This document shows positions 1-7,387 of a stretch of DNA of 64,000 bases, in pieces. The notes beneath the pieces were generated by a model. The model had not been told where the DNA came from. It did not search any database and worked only from the letters and a program-made list of their open reading frames with translations. Each line of letters begins with the position of its first letter. Position 1 is the stretch's first letter. A program made the position numbers and the translations under genes. Source of the stretch: Njordibacter sp937773555 (GTDB lineage: Bacteria; Pseudomonadota; Gammaproteobacteria; Pseudomonadales; Balneatricaceae); the NCBI RefSeq assembly GCF_047730085.1, contig NZ_CP159830.1:2294001-2358000 (forward strand). Direction: 5' to 3'.

Positions 1-1100
1 ATTCAACCTTATCCCTAGGGCAACCACGCATGAACATGTCGGGCACACTGTTAGAGGGTATTGCATTGTGGGGGGAGTTAAAACCAAAGCAAAGTGTGGA
101 TGATATCATTAACCGCGCCATACACTATTGTGACCTTGCCGTAGCAATGGGCATTGGTGCTATTCGCAGCCATGTAGATGTGTGTGATAACGAATTGAAA
201 AGTGTTACAGCGATGCTTGAAGTACGTCGCTTAGTAGCCCCTTATTTAGATCTTCAACTAGTTGCTTTCCCACAAGATGGTTTATTACGTGATAAGAATG
301 CCCATGAAAATCTTATTCGAGCACTGGACTTGGGCATAGATGTTGTCGGTGGAATCCCCCATTTTGAACGCACTGCCCAAGAGGGCACATTATCCATAAA
401 GATCCTATGCGAGCTGGCAGCTGAACGCGGGTTGCGGGTAGATATGCACTGTGATGAGTCAGACGATCCCCACAGTCGCCATGTAGAAACCCTAGCTAGT
501 GAAACCCTCCGCTTGGGTTTGCAAGGGCGAGTAGCCGGCTCTCATCTTACGTCAATGCACTCCATGGACAACTATTATGTTTCCAAGCTGCTGCCATTGT
601 TAGCCGAAGCCGAATTACACGTCATTCCTAATCCACTGGTTAACATCATGTTGCAAGGTCGCCATGACAGCTACCCCAAACGCCGTGGTCAAACCCGTGT
701 GCCAGAACTTAAGGCTGCTGGCGTGAATGTTGGTTTTGGTTCTGACTGTATGATGGACCCATGGTATTCCATGGGTAGAGCAGACATGCTGGATGTCGCA
801 AGTATGGGATTGCATGTCGGCCAGCTATCTAGCCGAACAGACATGGCATGGTGTTTTGACGCTGTTAGTTATAACTCTGCAGCCATTATGGGATTACAAG
901 GCTATGGTATTGTTGAAGGAGGACAGGCCAATATGGTGCTGTTACAGGCCAATGATCCAATTGAAGCCATCCGTTTAAAAGCCACACGTCTGATGGTTTT
1001 TCGTCAAGGAAAGTTGGTTGCTCAAACCCCTGCTAGCCATACCAAGCTTCAATTGCCAGGCCGTCCTGCGCTTGTGGATCCAGCTAAGCCATTGTTTTAG
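1..1100 (+). CDS. codA: Cytosine deaminase family amidohydrolase (5' end outside window)
   Basis: Metal-dependent amidohydrolase of the CodA group, which deaminates cytosine-type pyrimidines in the cytoplasm. The reading frame is open to base 3, and the residues before the first in-window Met (base 30) match the CodA family, so the gene starts upstream and the N-terminal metal-binding HxH strand is not visible. Seen: the THVDV-like strand (SHVDVCD), DMHCDESDD (His and Glu of the active site), GSHLTSMHS (metal His), NPLVNIMLQGR, YPKRRG and FGSDCMMDPW. The last motif keeps the metal-ligand Asp (codon 744-746), but the next residue, Asp314 in E. coli CodA, is Cys here (codon 747-749). Published work (Hitchcock et al.) links loss of that Asp to 5-methylcytosine deamination. 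It is convergent with a RutR-like pyrimidine regulator. Family certain; substrate inferred. Confidence 0.9.
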   Translation, partial: STLSLGQPRMNMSGTLLEGIALWGELKPKQSVDDIINRAIHYCDLAVAMGIGAIRSHVDVCDNELKSVTAMLEVRRLVAPYLDLQLVAFPQDGLLRDKNAHENLIRALDLGIDVVGGIPHFERTAQEGTLSIKILCELAAERGLRVDMHCDESDDPHSRHVETLASETLRLGLQGRVAGSHLTSMHSMDNYYVSKLLPLLAEAELHVIPNPLVNIMLQGRHDSYPKRRGQTRVPELKAAGVNVGFGSDCMMDPWYSMGRADMLDVASMGLHVGQLSSRTDMAWCFDAVSYNSAAIMGLQGYGIVEGGQANMVLLQANDPIEAIRLKATRLMVFRQGKLVAQTPASHTKLQLPGRPALVDPAKPLF

Positions 1101-1151
1101 CCTTAGCTTTAGTGAAGCATTAGAGGGCATAAACTCCCATTATTAGGTTGG

Positions 1152-1820
1152 CTATAAGCGAGATTTTAGGTTCAGCCCACGCACAAGAACTTCAATGGCA
1201 TAGTGGGTTGCTGGGGGATATATTTCGCTATCGTAGTCGTTAGGTTTAACCACAGCAGAGATTTGTGACTCAAAGTCAGCATAGGTCTGTGTCAAAGCCC
1301 AAATCATAAAAAACACATGCGCAGGTTCTATCTGAGCCATAAGCCCTTCACGTTGCCACTGTAAAAAAACATGGCCTTTTTGCTTAACCCAAGTATGTAA
1401 CTCAGTCTGCAAGAAGTTTCCGATGACTGGAGCGCCTGCCATAATTTCCATAGCAATGAGGCGTGATGCCTCTGGGTATTGTTGTGACAGCTGCATCTTG
1501 TTTGTAATATATTCAGTAATGACATCAATGGGTTGATCCTGGCTATGTAAATCACCAAGCGAACCCAACCAACGCCTTAAAACTCTAACGATAACAAATT
1601 GATACAACTCTTTCTTTGTTTTGAAGTAATACAGCATGTTAGTTTTTGACATGCCTGCTGCTTTTGCAATCTCATCAATTCGAGCACCTGAAAACCCTTT
1701 GCGTGAAAAAACTGTTAACGCCGCTTCAAGTACTTTTTGTTGATTTTTTTCGCCAATAGATCCCGCTTTAAAGCGACTCGATGGCTCAGACGGAAGGGTA
1801 TAGGTAGAAAGAGTATTCAT
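1152..1820 (-). CDS. rutR: TetR-family regulator, RutR-like
   Basis: 222-residue TetR/AcrR transcription factor. The N-terminal helix-turn-helix is at about residues 25-75 (LEAALTVFSRKGFSGARIDEIA followed by a MSKTNMLYYFKTKKELY recognition region, described here in parts). The C-terminal half resembles E. coli RutR, notably QYPEASRLIAMEIMAGAP and FMIWALTQTYADF. RutR senses uracil/thymine and controls pyrimidine catabolism and transport genes. Placement next to a cytosine-deaminase homologue supports a pyrimidine-related role. The ATG at 1820 has only a weak ribosome-binding site. A perfect palindrome 26 bp upstream may be its own operator. A different ligand within the RutR branch is possible, so the symbol is by similarity and context. 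Confidence 0.8.
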   Translation of the reverse strand: MNTLSTYTLPSEPSSRFKAGSIGEKNQQKVLEAALTVFSRKGFSGARIDEIAKAAGMSKTNMLYYFKTKKELYQFVIVRVLRRWLGSLGDLHSQDQPIDVITEYITNKMQLSQQYPEASRLIAMEIMAGAPVIGNFLQTELHTWVKQKGHVFLQWQREGLMAQIEPAHVFFMIWALTQTYADFESQISAVVKPNDYDSEIYPPATHYAIEVLVRGLNLKSRL

Positions 1821-1846
1821 GTAAAGAAAACAGCCCTGCTGCTAGG

Positions 1847-1863
1847 TTAATCTAGGAGATTAA
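1847..1863. promoter_or_regulatory. Candidate TetR-family operator (TTAATCT-N3-AGATTAA)
   Basis: Perfect 7-3-7 palindrome, TTAATCT AGG AGATTAA, centred about 35 bp upstream of the RutR-like start codon. Its size and position fit autoregulation by a TetR dimer. It does not match the E. coli RutR consensus (TTGACC-type arms), so the link to this regulator is inference. A second weaker inverted repeat (CTTGTC-N8-GACAAG, 1872-1891) lies just upstream. The rest of 1821-2051 shows nothing else I can call. Confidence 0.4.
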
Positions 1864-2051
1864 GATACATGCTTGTCGCGGAACTGACAAGGTTATAGGG
1901 TCTAAAAAAGCCGTAGTTTATCTGTCACTGTTTGCTGGTGGAAAGGGCGATCGGCTTATTAGGCTGCGCATGAGTAATTATGAACTATTAACCGATTGAT
2001 GCACCCATAGGCTGGCACCCGCTCCTATAGTCAGGATAATCAATAAGTGGG

Positions 2052-3347
2052 TTAATGCAAATCCTTATCTGGGCTAGGGAATATACAGGTGAAACAACTT
2101 CCTCGGCCTTCTTGTGAGGTAATATTTAAGCTCCCTTTATGACGCAGCATAATGCGCTTCGCAATGGCCAAACCCAAGCCTGTTCCACCACTTGCAGAAG
2201 CACGGCTGTGGTCAACACGATAAAAACGCTCTGTTAATCGCGATAAGTGCTCCTGGCAAATACCAATACCATCATCGAGTACTGTCAAACACAGCCCGTC
2301 GTCAGTTTCGTGCCAAGTAATGTCTATATTCCCTCCATTTTGAGTATATTTAACAGCATTTAACACTAAGTTGATCAACACACTGTATATCTCTTGCTCG
2401 GCTCCCATCACATGTTTGTGAGTTTCAAGGTGTCGATTTATAGTCAGTTGCTTGTTTAATTTTGCAGCCGATGCTTGAGCTTCATCACAAGCCTGCTTGA
2501 GCAGCACTGCCATATCGTTATGGACCACCTCAGGCTGACTGTCACTGCCTTCCAAACGGGATAGAAGCAAGAGGTCTTGCACCAAATTAGTCATGCGCTG
2601 GGTTTGGACTAACATACGCATATGTGCCTTTTGTATAGTGGCATCTAATTCTGGGTGGTGCAGCTGAAAGGTTTCCAAGTAACCGTGAATGACAGTTAAA
2701 GGTGTGCGAAGTTCATGGGACACATTACCAATAAAATCTTGCCGCATACGTTCAAGTTTTTGGCTATCAGTAATATCTCGCATGATCAAAAGGCGATCAC
2801 CCTTAGCAAATTCAGTCACAGCTATCTCTAATGTTTGCTCAGCATGCACTGGTGATTGAACACATATTGGGTGAGTAAAATCCGCTTTCTGGTAATAGCT
2901 AAAAAAGTCTGGCTTGCGCAAGAAATGCAGCAGAGGCGCACCTCGGTCCTGTTTATTTTTTAGGCCTAGCATTTTTCGTGCTGCAACATTCCACCATTCT
3001 AGTGCACCACTGGCATCAACGGTTACCACGCCCTCACCCAGTGCGTTAGCCGTTTTTTGTATGCGCAAAATGGCTGTGGTTAATTCTTGCTGAGATTTAA
3101 AGTGTTTAATCTGTAACTCAGTAATTTGGTCAAATACCCTCCCCCACACTCCCTGGGCATCAGGCAACTCTGCTTGCTTGTCATAACTATTTAGCCACTC
3201 AGTGAGTTGCTTTAGTTTATGGGTTTGGTAAAACCAAATAGCGCACAGACCACCCGCAAAAGCCCAACCCGTTGACCATAAGGTTGCTGCCAAAGTAGCA
3301 CTTGAAGCGATGGCAATGTAAACCCAAACCACACTAGCCTTGTTCAT
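2052..3347 (-). CDS. phoR: Phosphate regulon sensor histidine kinase PhoR
   Basis: Membrane histidine kinase that phosphorylates PhoB when phosphate is scarce and dephosphorylates it when Pst/PhoU report sufficiency. About 431 residues from the ATG at 3347: two N-terminal hydrophobic segments (about 5-45), a PAS-like domain (about 95-190), a HisKA domain with the H-box NVSHELRTPLTVI (phospho-His about residue 211), then an HATPase domain with the N-box LINLVLNAVKYT, DDGIGI and GGTGLGLAIAKR. The frame is open upstream to 3422, but that extension lies inside phoB. The ATG at 3347 gives a 14-bp overlap with the phoB stop and a family-like N terminus, so I chose it. It has no good Shine-Dalgarno; translational coupling to phoB is likely. 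Confidence 0.95.
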   Translation of the reverse strand: MNKASVVWVYIAIASSATLAATLWSTGWAFAGGLCAIWFYQTHKLKQLTEWLNSYDKQAELPDAQGVWGRVFDQITELQIKHFKSQQELTTAILRIQKTANALGEGVVTVDASGALEWWNVAARKMLGLKNKQDRGAPLLHFLRKPDFFSYYQKADFTHPICVQSPVHAEQTLEIAVTEFAKGDRLLIMRDITDSQKLERMRQDFIGNVSHELRTPLTVIHGYLETFQLHHPELDATIQKAHMRMLVQTQRMTNLVQDLLLLSRLEGSDSQPEVVHNDMAVLLKQACDEAQASAAKLNKQLTINRHLETHKHVMGAEQEIYSVLINLVLNAVKYTQNGGNIDITWHETDDGLCLTVLDDGIGICQEHLSRLTERFYRVDHSRASASGGTGLGLAIAKRIMLRHKGSLNITSQEGRGSCFTCIFPSPDKDLH

Positions 3348-4035
3348 TAATTTTTGCAGAAAAACGATAGCCAGAACCCCGTACAGTTTGTACAAATAGC
3401 GCGTGCTGCTTGCCCAAAGCATTGCGTAATCGGCGAATATGGACGTCTACAGTGCGTTCGTCTATGTATACATTCCTGCCCCAGACATTATCCAGTAGCT
3501 GGCCTCTGCTATACACCCGCTCTGGGTGGTTCATAAAAAAAGTTAATAAGCGTGTTTCTGCTGGGCCAATAGTGATGGGCTGTTGTTTAATCATGACTCG
3601 CTGTGAAGCAGTATCTAGGCTTAAATCTTCCACTTGCAATTGGTTGTGCTCTAACTCCACACCTGTGCGGCGCATCACTGATTTAACCCTCGCTACTAGC
3701 TCACGTGGAGAAAAAGGCTTAGTAATGAAATCATCAGCTCCTGAATCTAAGCCAAGCACTTTATCTGCTTCTTCTTCGCGTGCTGTGAGCATAATGATGG
3801 GTAACTTAGCAGTCAATTCATCACGCTTTAAACGCCGAGCAAGCTCAATGCCACTGCCCATGGGTAACATCCAATCTAATAAGACTAAATCGGGCTTTAG
3901 ATCGATAATTTTAACGTAGGCATGTTTTATGTTTTCAGCTTCAATGCATATGAAACCAGCCTTCTCTAATACCAACCGCAGTATCTCGCGGATATCTTCT
4001 TCATCTTCAACAATCAGTATTTTTTTTTGAGCCAT
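3334..4035 (-). CDS. phoB: Phosphate regulon response regulator PhoB
   Basis: OmpR/PhoB-family response regulator, 233 residues. The receiver domain (about 1-120) has the acidic pocket (VEDEED), phospho-acceptor Asp54 in LLDWMLPM and Lys in FITKPFSP. The C-terminal winged-helix domain (about 135-230) includes RVYSRGQLLDNVWG and DERTVDVHIRRLR, a near-canonical PhoB recognition region. Phosphorylated PhoB binds Pho boxes such as those I find before pstS and pstC. It is the sixth gene of the pst-pho cluster, 69 bp after phoU, and overlaps phoR. I see no clear Pho box directly upstream of phoB itself, so expression may depend on read-through from pst or on an unrecognised promoter. Confidence 0.97.
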   Translation of the reverse strand: MAQKKILIVEDEEDIREILRLVLEKAGFICIEAENIKHAYVKIIDLKPDLVLLDWMLPMGSGIELARRLKRDELTAKLPIIMLTAREEEADKVLGLDSGADDFITKPFSPRELVARVKSVMRRTGVELEHNQLQVEDLSLDTASQRVMIKQQPITIGPAETRLLTFFMNHPERVYSRGQLLDNVWGRNVYIDERTVDVHIRRLRNALGKQHALFVQTVRGSGYRFSAKINEQG

Positions 4036-4104
4036 GAGCGTCTTCTATGATTCACTAGGGAAAGGTTAATGTGTCAAATAATTTCAAGTCATTGAGTTAC
4101 TAAA

Positions 4105-4836
4105 TTATTCATGCTTATGCATATCAAGAGTGGCGTGCATCTGCGCCACCGAACTGTGACTCACATTAATACCTTTTACCAGATAAATTAGGTGCTGGGC
4201 TACATTTTGCGCATGATCCCCTACTCGCTCTAGGCTGCGCAAAATCCAAATAATGTGCATGCTTTGTTTAATCGTTTGTGGCTCTTCCATCATATGTGTC
4301 ACTAAGGCGCGCATTGCAAACTTGTATTCTTGATCAACAGCGTCATCACGTTTGGCTACTTGGTAGGCTAAGTCTGCATCATAACGAGCAAAGGCAGTCA
4401 GTGCATCGCTCACCATGGTAGCAACCAAATCACTGATATGTCTAACCTGTGCATAGCCTTCGCCTGGAAATCCTTGAGTTAACTTCTTAGAACTATTGGC
4501 AATTCGACAAATTTCATCACCCATGCGCTCTAAATCTGCTACAGCTTTACTGATGGCTATTACCAAACGTAAATCGCTGGCTGCGGGCTGGCGCCGAGCA
4601 ATAATATGCGTGCACTGTTCATCCAAGCGCATTTCCATAATGTTAATTTTGTCATCTGCTTTAATGGCGTTTTGCAGCAGTTCTGTGTCACCCACTTTTA
4701 GACCCTCAATGGCATCTTTTAGCTGTTGCTCTATGAGCCCACCCATCGTCATTAAATGCGTAAGAATTTCATCCAATTCAGTATTAAACTGCTGCGATAT
4801 ATGGCCAGCATGCCCATCTTTATTAGTAATATTCAT
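4105..4836 (-). CDS. phoU: Phosphate signalling protein PhoU
   Basis: Cytoplasmic three-helix-bundle-repeat protein, 243 residues, that couples the Pst transporter state to PhoR and restrains phosphate uptake. Two PhoU repeats are visible: one around the DDKINIMEMRLDEQC metal-binding motif, and another around RDDAVDQEYKF. The block DLRLVIAISKAVADLERMGD and its second-half counterpart RSLERVGDHAQNVAQH are typical. The frame is open to 4932 inside pstB. The ATG at 4836 with AAGGA 7 nt upstream gives the usual PhoU N terminus (MNITNKDG) and sits 19 bp after the pstB stop, so I take that start. Confidence 0.96.
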   Translation of the reverse strand: MNITNKDGHAGHISQQFNTELDEILTHLMTMGGLIEQQLKDAIEGLKVGDTELLQNAIKADDKINIMEMRLDEQCTHIIARRQPAASDLRLVIAISKAVADLERMGDEICRIANSSKKLTQGFPGEGYAQVRHISDLVATMVSDALTAFARYDADLAYQVAKRDDAVDQEYKFAMRALVTHMMEEPQTIKQSMHIIWILRSLERVGDHAQNVAQHLIYLVKGINVSHSSVAQMHATLDMHKHE

Positions 4837-4855
4837 ATTAAATTCCTTAACAGCC

Positions 4856-5695
4856 CTAACCGTAGCGGCCAGTAATATAATCTTCTGTTTGCTTTTGTAC
4901 TGGGTTAGTAAATAATTGGTCAGTGGTGCCAAATTCGATCAAGTCACCCATATACATAAAAGCGGTATAGTCTGAAACGCGAGCTGCCTGTTGCATATTA
5001 TGAGTCACTATAACGATCGTGAAATCCTTCTTTAGCTCATGTATCAGCTCTTCAATTTTTAACGTTGAAATAGGGTCTAAGGACGATGCAGGTTCGTCTA
5101 ATAATAGAATTTCTGGCTTCACAGCAATAGTCCGAGCGATGACCAGCCTTTGTTGCTGGCCACCAGACATGCCTAAGGCGCTTTCGTGAAGACGGTCTTT
5201 AACTTCATCCCATAGGGCGGCTGATTTTAGTGCCCACTCCACAGTTTCGCTTATTAAGCGCTTCTTTTTAATGCCCTGAATACGCAGGCCATAAGCCACA
5301 TTTTCAAAAATACTCTTGGGGAACGGGTTAGGTTTTTGAAAAACCATGCCTACCCTTCGTCGAAGCTCAGCTACATCTACACCCTTTGCGTATATATTTT
5401 CTTTATCAAGGGTTATTTGACCATCAATGCTGCATGAATCGACTAAGTCATTCATACGATTAAAGCACCGCAGCAAAGTTGATTTACCACAGCCACTGGG
5501 GCCAATAAAGGCAGTCACTCGATTACGGGGGATCTGCATATTGACACTATTTAAAGCCCTCTTACCACCATAGTACAAATTCAACCCATTCACCTCTACA
5601 GCAATGCGCTCTTGCTCCATGCGTAATCCCTGGGGGGCATTAATGGCTAAACTAAAGTTGGTCTTGTGCTCAGCATGCATCATATTTACTCTCAT
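4856..5695 (-). CDS. pstB: Phosphate ABC transporter ATPase PstB
   Basis: ATPase subunit of the high-affinity phosphate importer PstSCAB, 279 residues, on the cytoplasmic face of the membrane. It has the Walker A motif FIGPSGCGKST (about 63-73), Q-loop MVFQKPNPFPKS (characteristic of PstB), signature MSGGQQQRL, Walker B EILLLDEPASSLDP and the switch His in VTHNMQQAARVSDY. The ATG at 5695 has GGAGA about 9 nt upstream and lies 3 bp after the pstA stop, which supports the slightly long N terminus. Internal Mets at residues 5, 6 and 26 are alternatives. It sits in the middle of the pst-pho operon. Confidence 0.97.
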   Translation of the reverse strand: MRVNMMHAEHKTNFSLAINAPQGLRMEQERIAVEVNGLNLYYGGKRALNSVNMQIPRNRVTAFIGPSGCGKSTLLRCFNRMNDLVDSCSIDGQITLDKENIYAKGVDVAELRRRVGMVFQKPNPFPKSIFENVAYGLRIQGIKKKRLISETVEWALKSAALWDEVKDRLHESALGMSGGQQQRLVIARTIAVKPEILLLDEPASSLDPISTLKIEELIHELKKDFTIVIVTHNMQQAARVSDYTAFMYMGDLIEFGTTDQLFTNPVQKQTEDYITGRYG

Positions 5696-5698
5696 TAA

Positions 5699-7375
5699 TT
5701 AACTCTCCAAAGCCTTATATTTTTCTCGTAGACGGTTACGAAGAGCCACTGCAGACAAATTTAATAGGGCAATAACCAACACCAGCAAAAAGGCAGTTGC
5801 ATAGACCAAGGGTCTTGCTGCTTCTACATTTGGGCTTTGAAAACCCACGTCATAAATATGAAACCCCAGATGCATAAACTTTTGGTCCAAGTGCAAGTAG
5901 GGGTAGTTGCCGTCCAACGGCAAAGAAGGGGCTAATTTAACAACGCCTACAAGCATCAAGGGCGCAACCTCTCCTGCGGCACGTGCCACAGCTAAAATAA
6001 CACCTGTCATTATTGCCGGACTCGCCATTGGCAACACTATTCGCCATAGCGTTTCAGACTTGGTGGCACCTAAAGCTAGGCTACCTTCACGCACCGCACG
6101 TGGAATACGCGACAAGCCCTCTTCTGTAGCAACAATAACTACAGGAACAGTTAATAGGGCCAAGGTTAGCGATGCCCACAGTAAACCTGGGGTACCAAAA
6201 GTAGGCGCCGGGGCTGCAGCAGCAAAAAATAATTCATCTATATTGCCACCCAAAAAATAGATAAAGAAACCCAAGCCAAATACCCCATAAACAATAGAAG
6301 GTACGCCTGCCAGGTTGTTAACGGCTATGCGAATAATTCGTGTAATTAAGCCTTGCTTGGCATACTCACGTAAATACACTGCTGCCACCACACCAATCGG
6401 TGTCACCATAACTGACATCAGCAGCACCATGAGTACAGTGCCAAAAATAGCTGGAAAAACACCCCCTTCGGTATTGGCTTCGCGTGGTTCTGTGCTTACA
6501 AATTCCCATATTTTTGACATATAAAAGTTAACTTTTGCCATGTTAGTCATACCGTTTGGACGGTATGCACGCACTACTTTTGATAAATTAATTTCTATTT
6601 GTGTGCCAGACATAGTTTCTGCAATCATGCTATCTCGCTCAAACGCTGCATAGAGGTCTATCAGTTGTTGCTGCAAGCCTGTATATCGTCTATCTAACTG
6701 CCTTCGTTCAGCCTCAAGTTCTGCCTGCAGTAAAGGGGTTAATTGGTTTTCTAATTCAAGGCTACGATTTTTTAGCCGCAAGCGCTCCATGCCATGGTTA
6801 ATTTCTCCTATGGCTCCTTTTTCAATCGCTTGAATGTCGTCATAAATATTTAAGCTACGCTTCACACGCTCTTGCATCAGCTGCCACATTTCCTGATCAG
6901 CTTGCTTACCTTGTTCTGCGACCACTGTTCCAGCCTGTTTTATAGCCACTAGTCGACCATAAAAGTTACCCCATTCGCGCCGTTCAAGAGCCATTATCTC
7001 TTGTGGGTAGGTGATCTGGCGTAAGCTTTGTTCTAGCACCCAAACAAAGTCCGCCCTGGTAACATCTCTATTACCTGTTTTTATGAGCAAGCGTTTAGCA
7101 CTTTCCTGACTTGCTGGAAGCACAACACCTGAGCCACGCAGCTGTTCCGCGCTAACCAGTTCGTCATCAACAATACTGCCAATTAAACTCGTGCTTTGCT
7201 CCTGCCCCTGCACTTGCGCCTGTAATATTGGCGCAGGCCAGAAATGTCCTAAGCCACGCACGGCAATTAGCGCCAGCACACCCACTACCATGATGACATT
7301 AATAGATACAGCTGCGCCGTTAAGCCAAATCCAAGGCAAACCGCTAGCGAACCATTGTTTTATACCAATTCTCAT
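5699..7375 (-). CDS. pstA: Phosphate ABC transporter permease PstA (long form)
   Basis: Inner-membrane permease subunit of PstSCAB, 558 residues, against about 300 in E. coli. The extra length is an N-terminal region: one TM segment (about 15-40), then a largely hydrophilic, coiled-coil-rich extracytoplasmic region (about 45-290) with many Gln/Glu/Leu/Arg (for example LENQLTPLLQAELEAERRQL). The BPD_transp_1 core follows, from about 310 to 545, with the EAA-like loop ALGATKSETLWRIVLPMASPAI. Long PstA proteins of this kind are known in Pseudomonas and relatives (DUF3333-type extension). The ATG at 7375 lies 12 bp after the pstC stop. Function is certain; the role of the extension is unknown. 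Confidence 0.95.
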   Translation of the reverse strand: MRIGIKQWFASGLPWIWLNGAAVSINVIMVVGVLALIAVRGLGHFWPAPILQAQVQGQEQSTSLIGSIVDDELVSAEQLRGSGVVLPASQESAKRLLIKTGNRDVTRADFVWVLEQSLRQITYPQEIMALERREWGNFYGRLVAIKQAGTVVAEQGKQADQEMWQLMQERVKRSLNIYDDIQAIEKGAIGEINHGMERLRLKNRSLELENQLTPLLQAELEAERRQLDRRYTGLQQQLIDLYAAFERDSMIAETMSGTQIEINLSKVVRAYRPNGMTNMAKVNFYMSKIWEFVSTEPREANTEGGVFPAIFGTVLMVLLMSVMVTPIGVVAAVYLREYAKQGLITRIIRIAVNNLAGVPSIVYGVFGLGFFIYFLGGNIDELFFAAAAPAPTFGTPGLLWASLTLALLTVPVVIVATEEGLSRIPRAVREGSLALGATKSETLWRIVLPMASPAIMTGVILAVARAAGEVAPLMLVGVVKLAPSLPLDGNYPYLHLDQKFMHLGFHIYDVGFQSPNVEAARPLVYATAFLLVLVIALLNLSAVALRNRLREKYKALES

Positions 7376-7387
7376 TATTCGTAACTC

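Noticed and set aside
757..776. Inverted repeat ACCCATGG-N4-CCATGGGT inside the deaminase gene
   Set aside because: It falls on the conserved DPWYSMG codons; arms of 8 bp with a short loop are expected by chance at this scale.
3410..3919. 169-codon plus-strand open frame opposite phoB
   Set aside because: Antisense shadow of a highly conserved gene; no ribosome-binding site or family resemblance.
5907..6260. 117-codon plus-strand open frame opposite pstA
   Set aside because: Antisense to a clear permease gene, with Ala/Pro/Thr-rich content typical of shadow frames.
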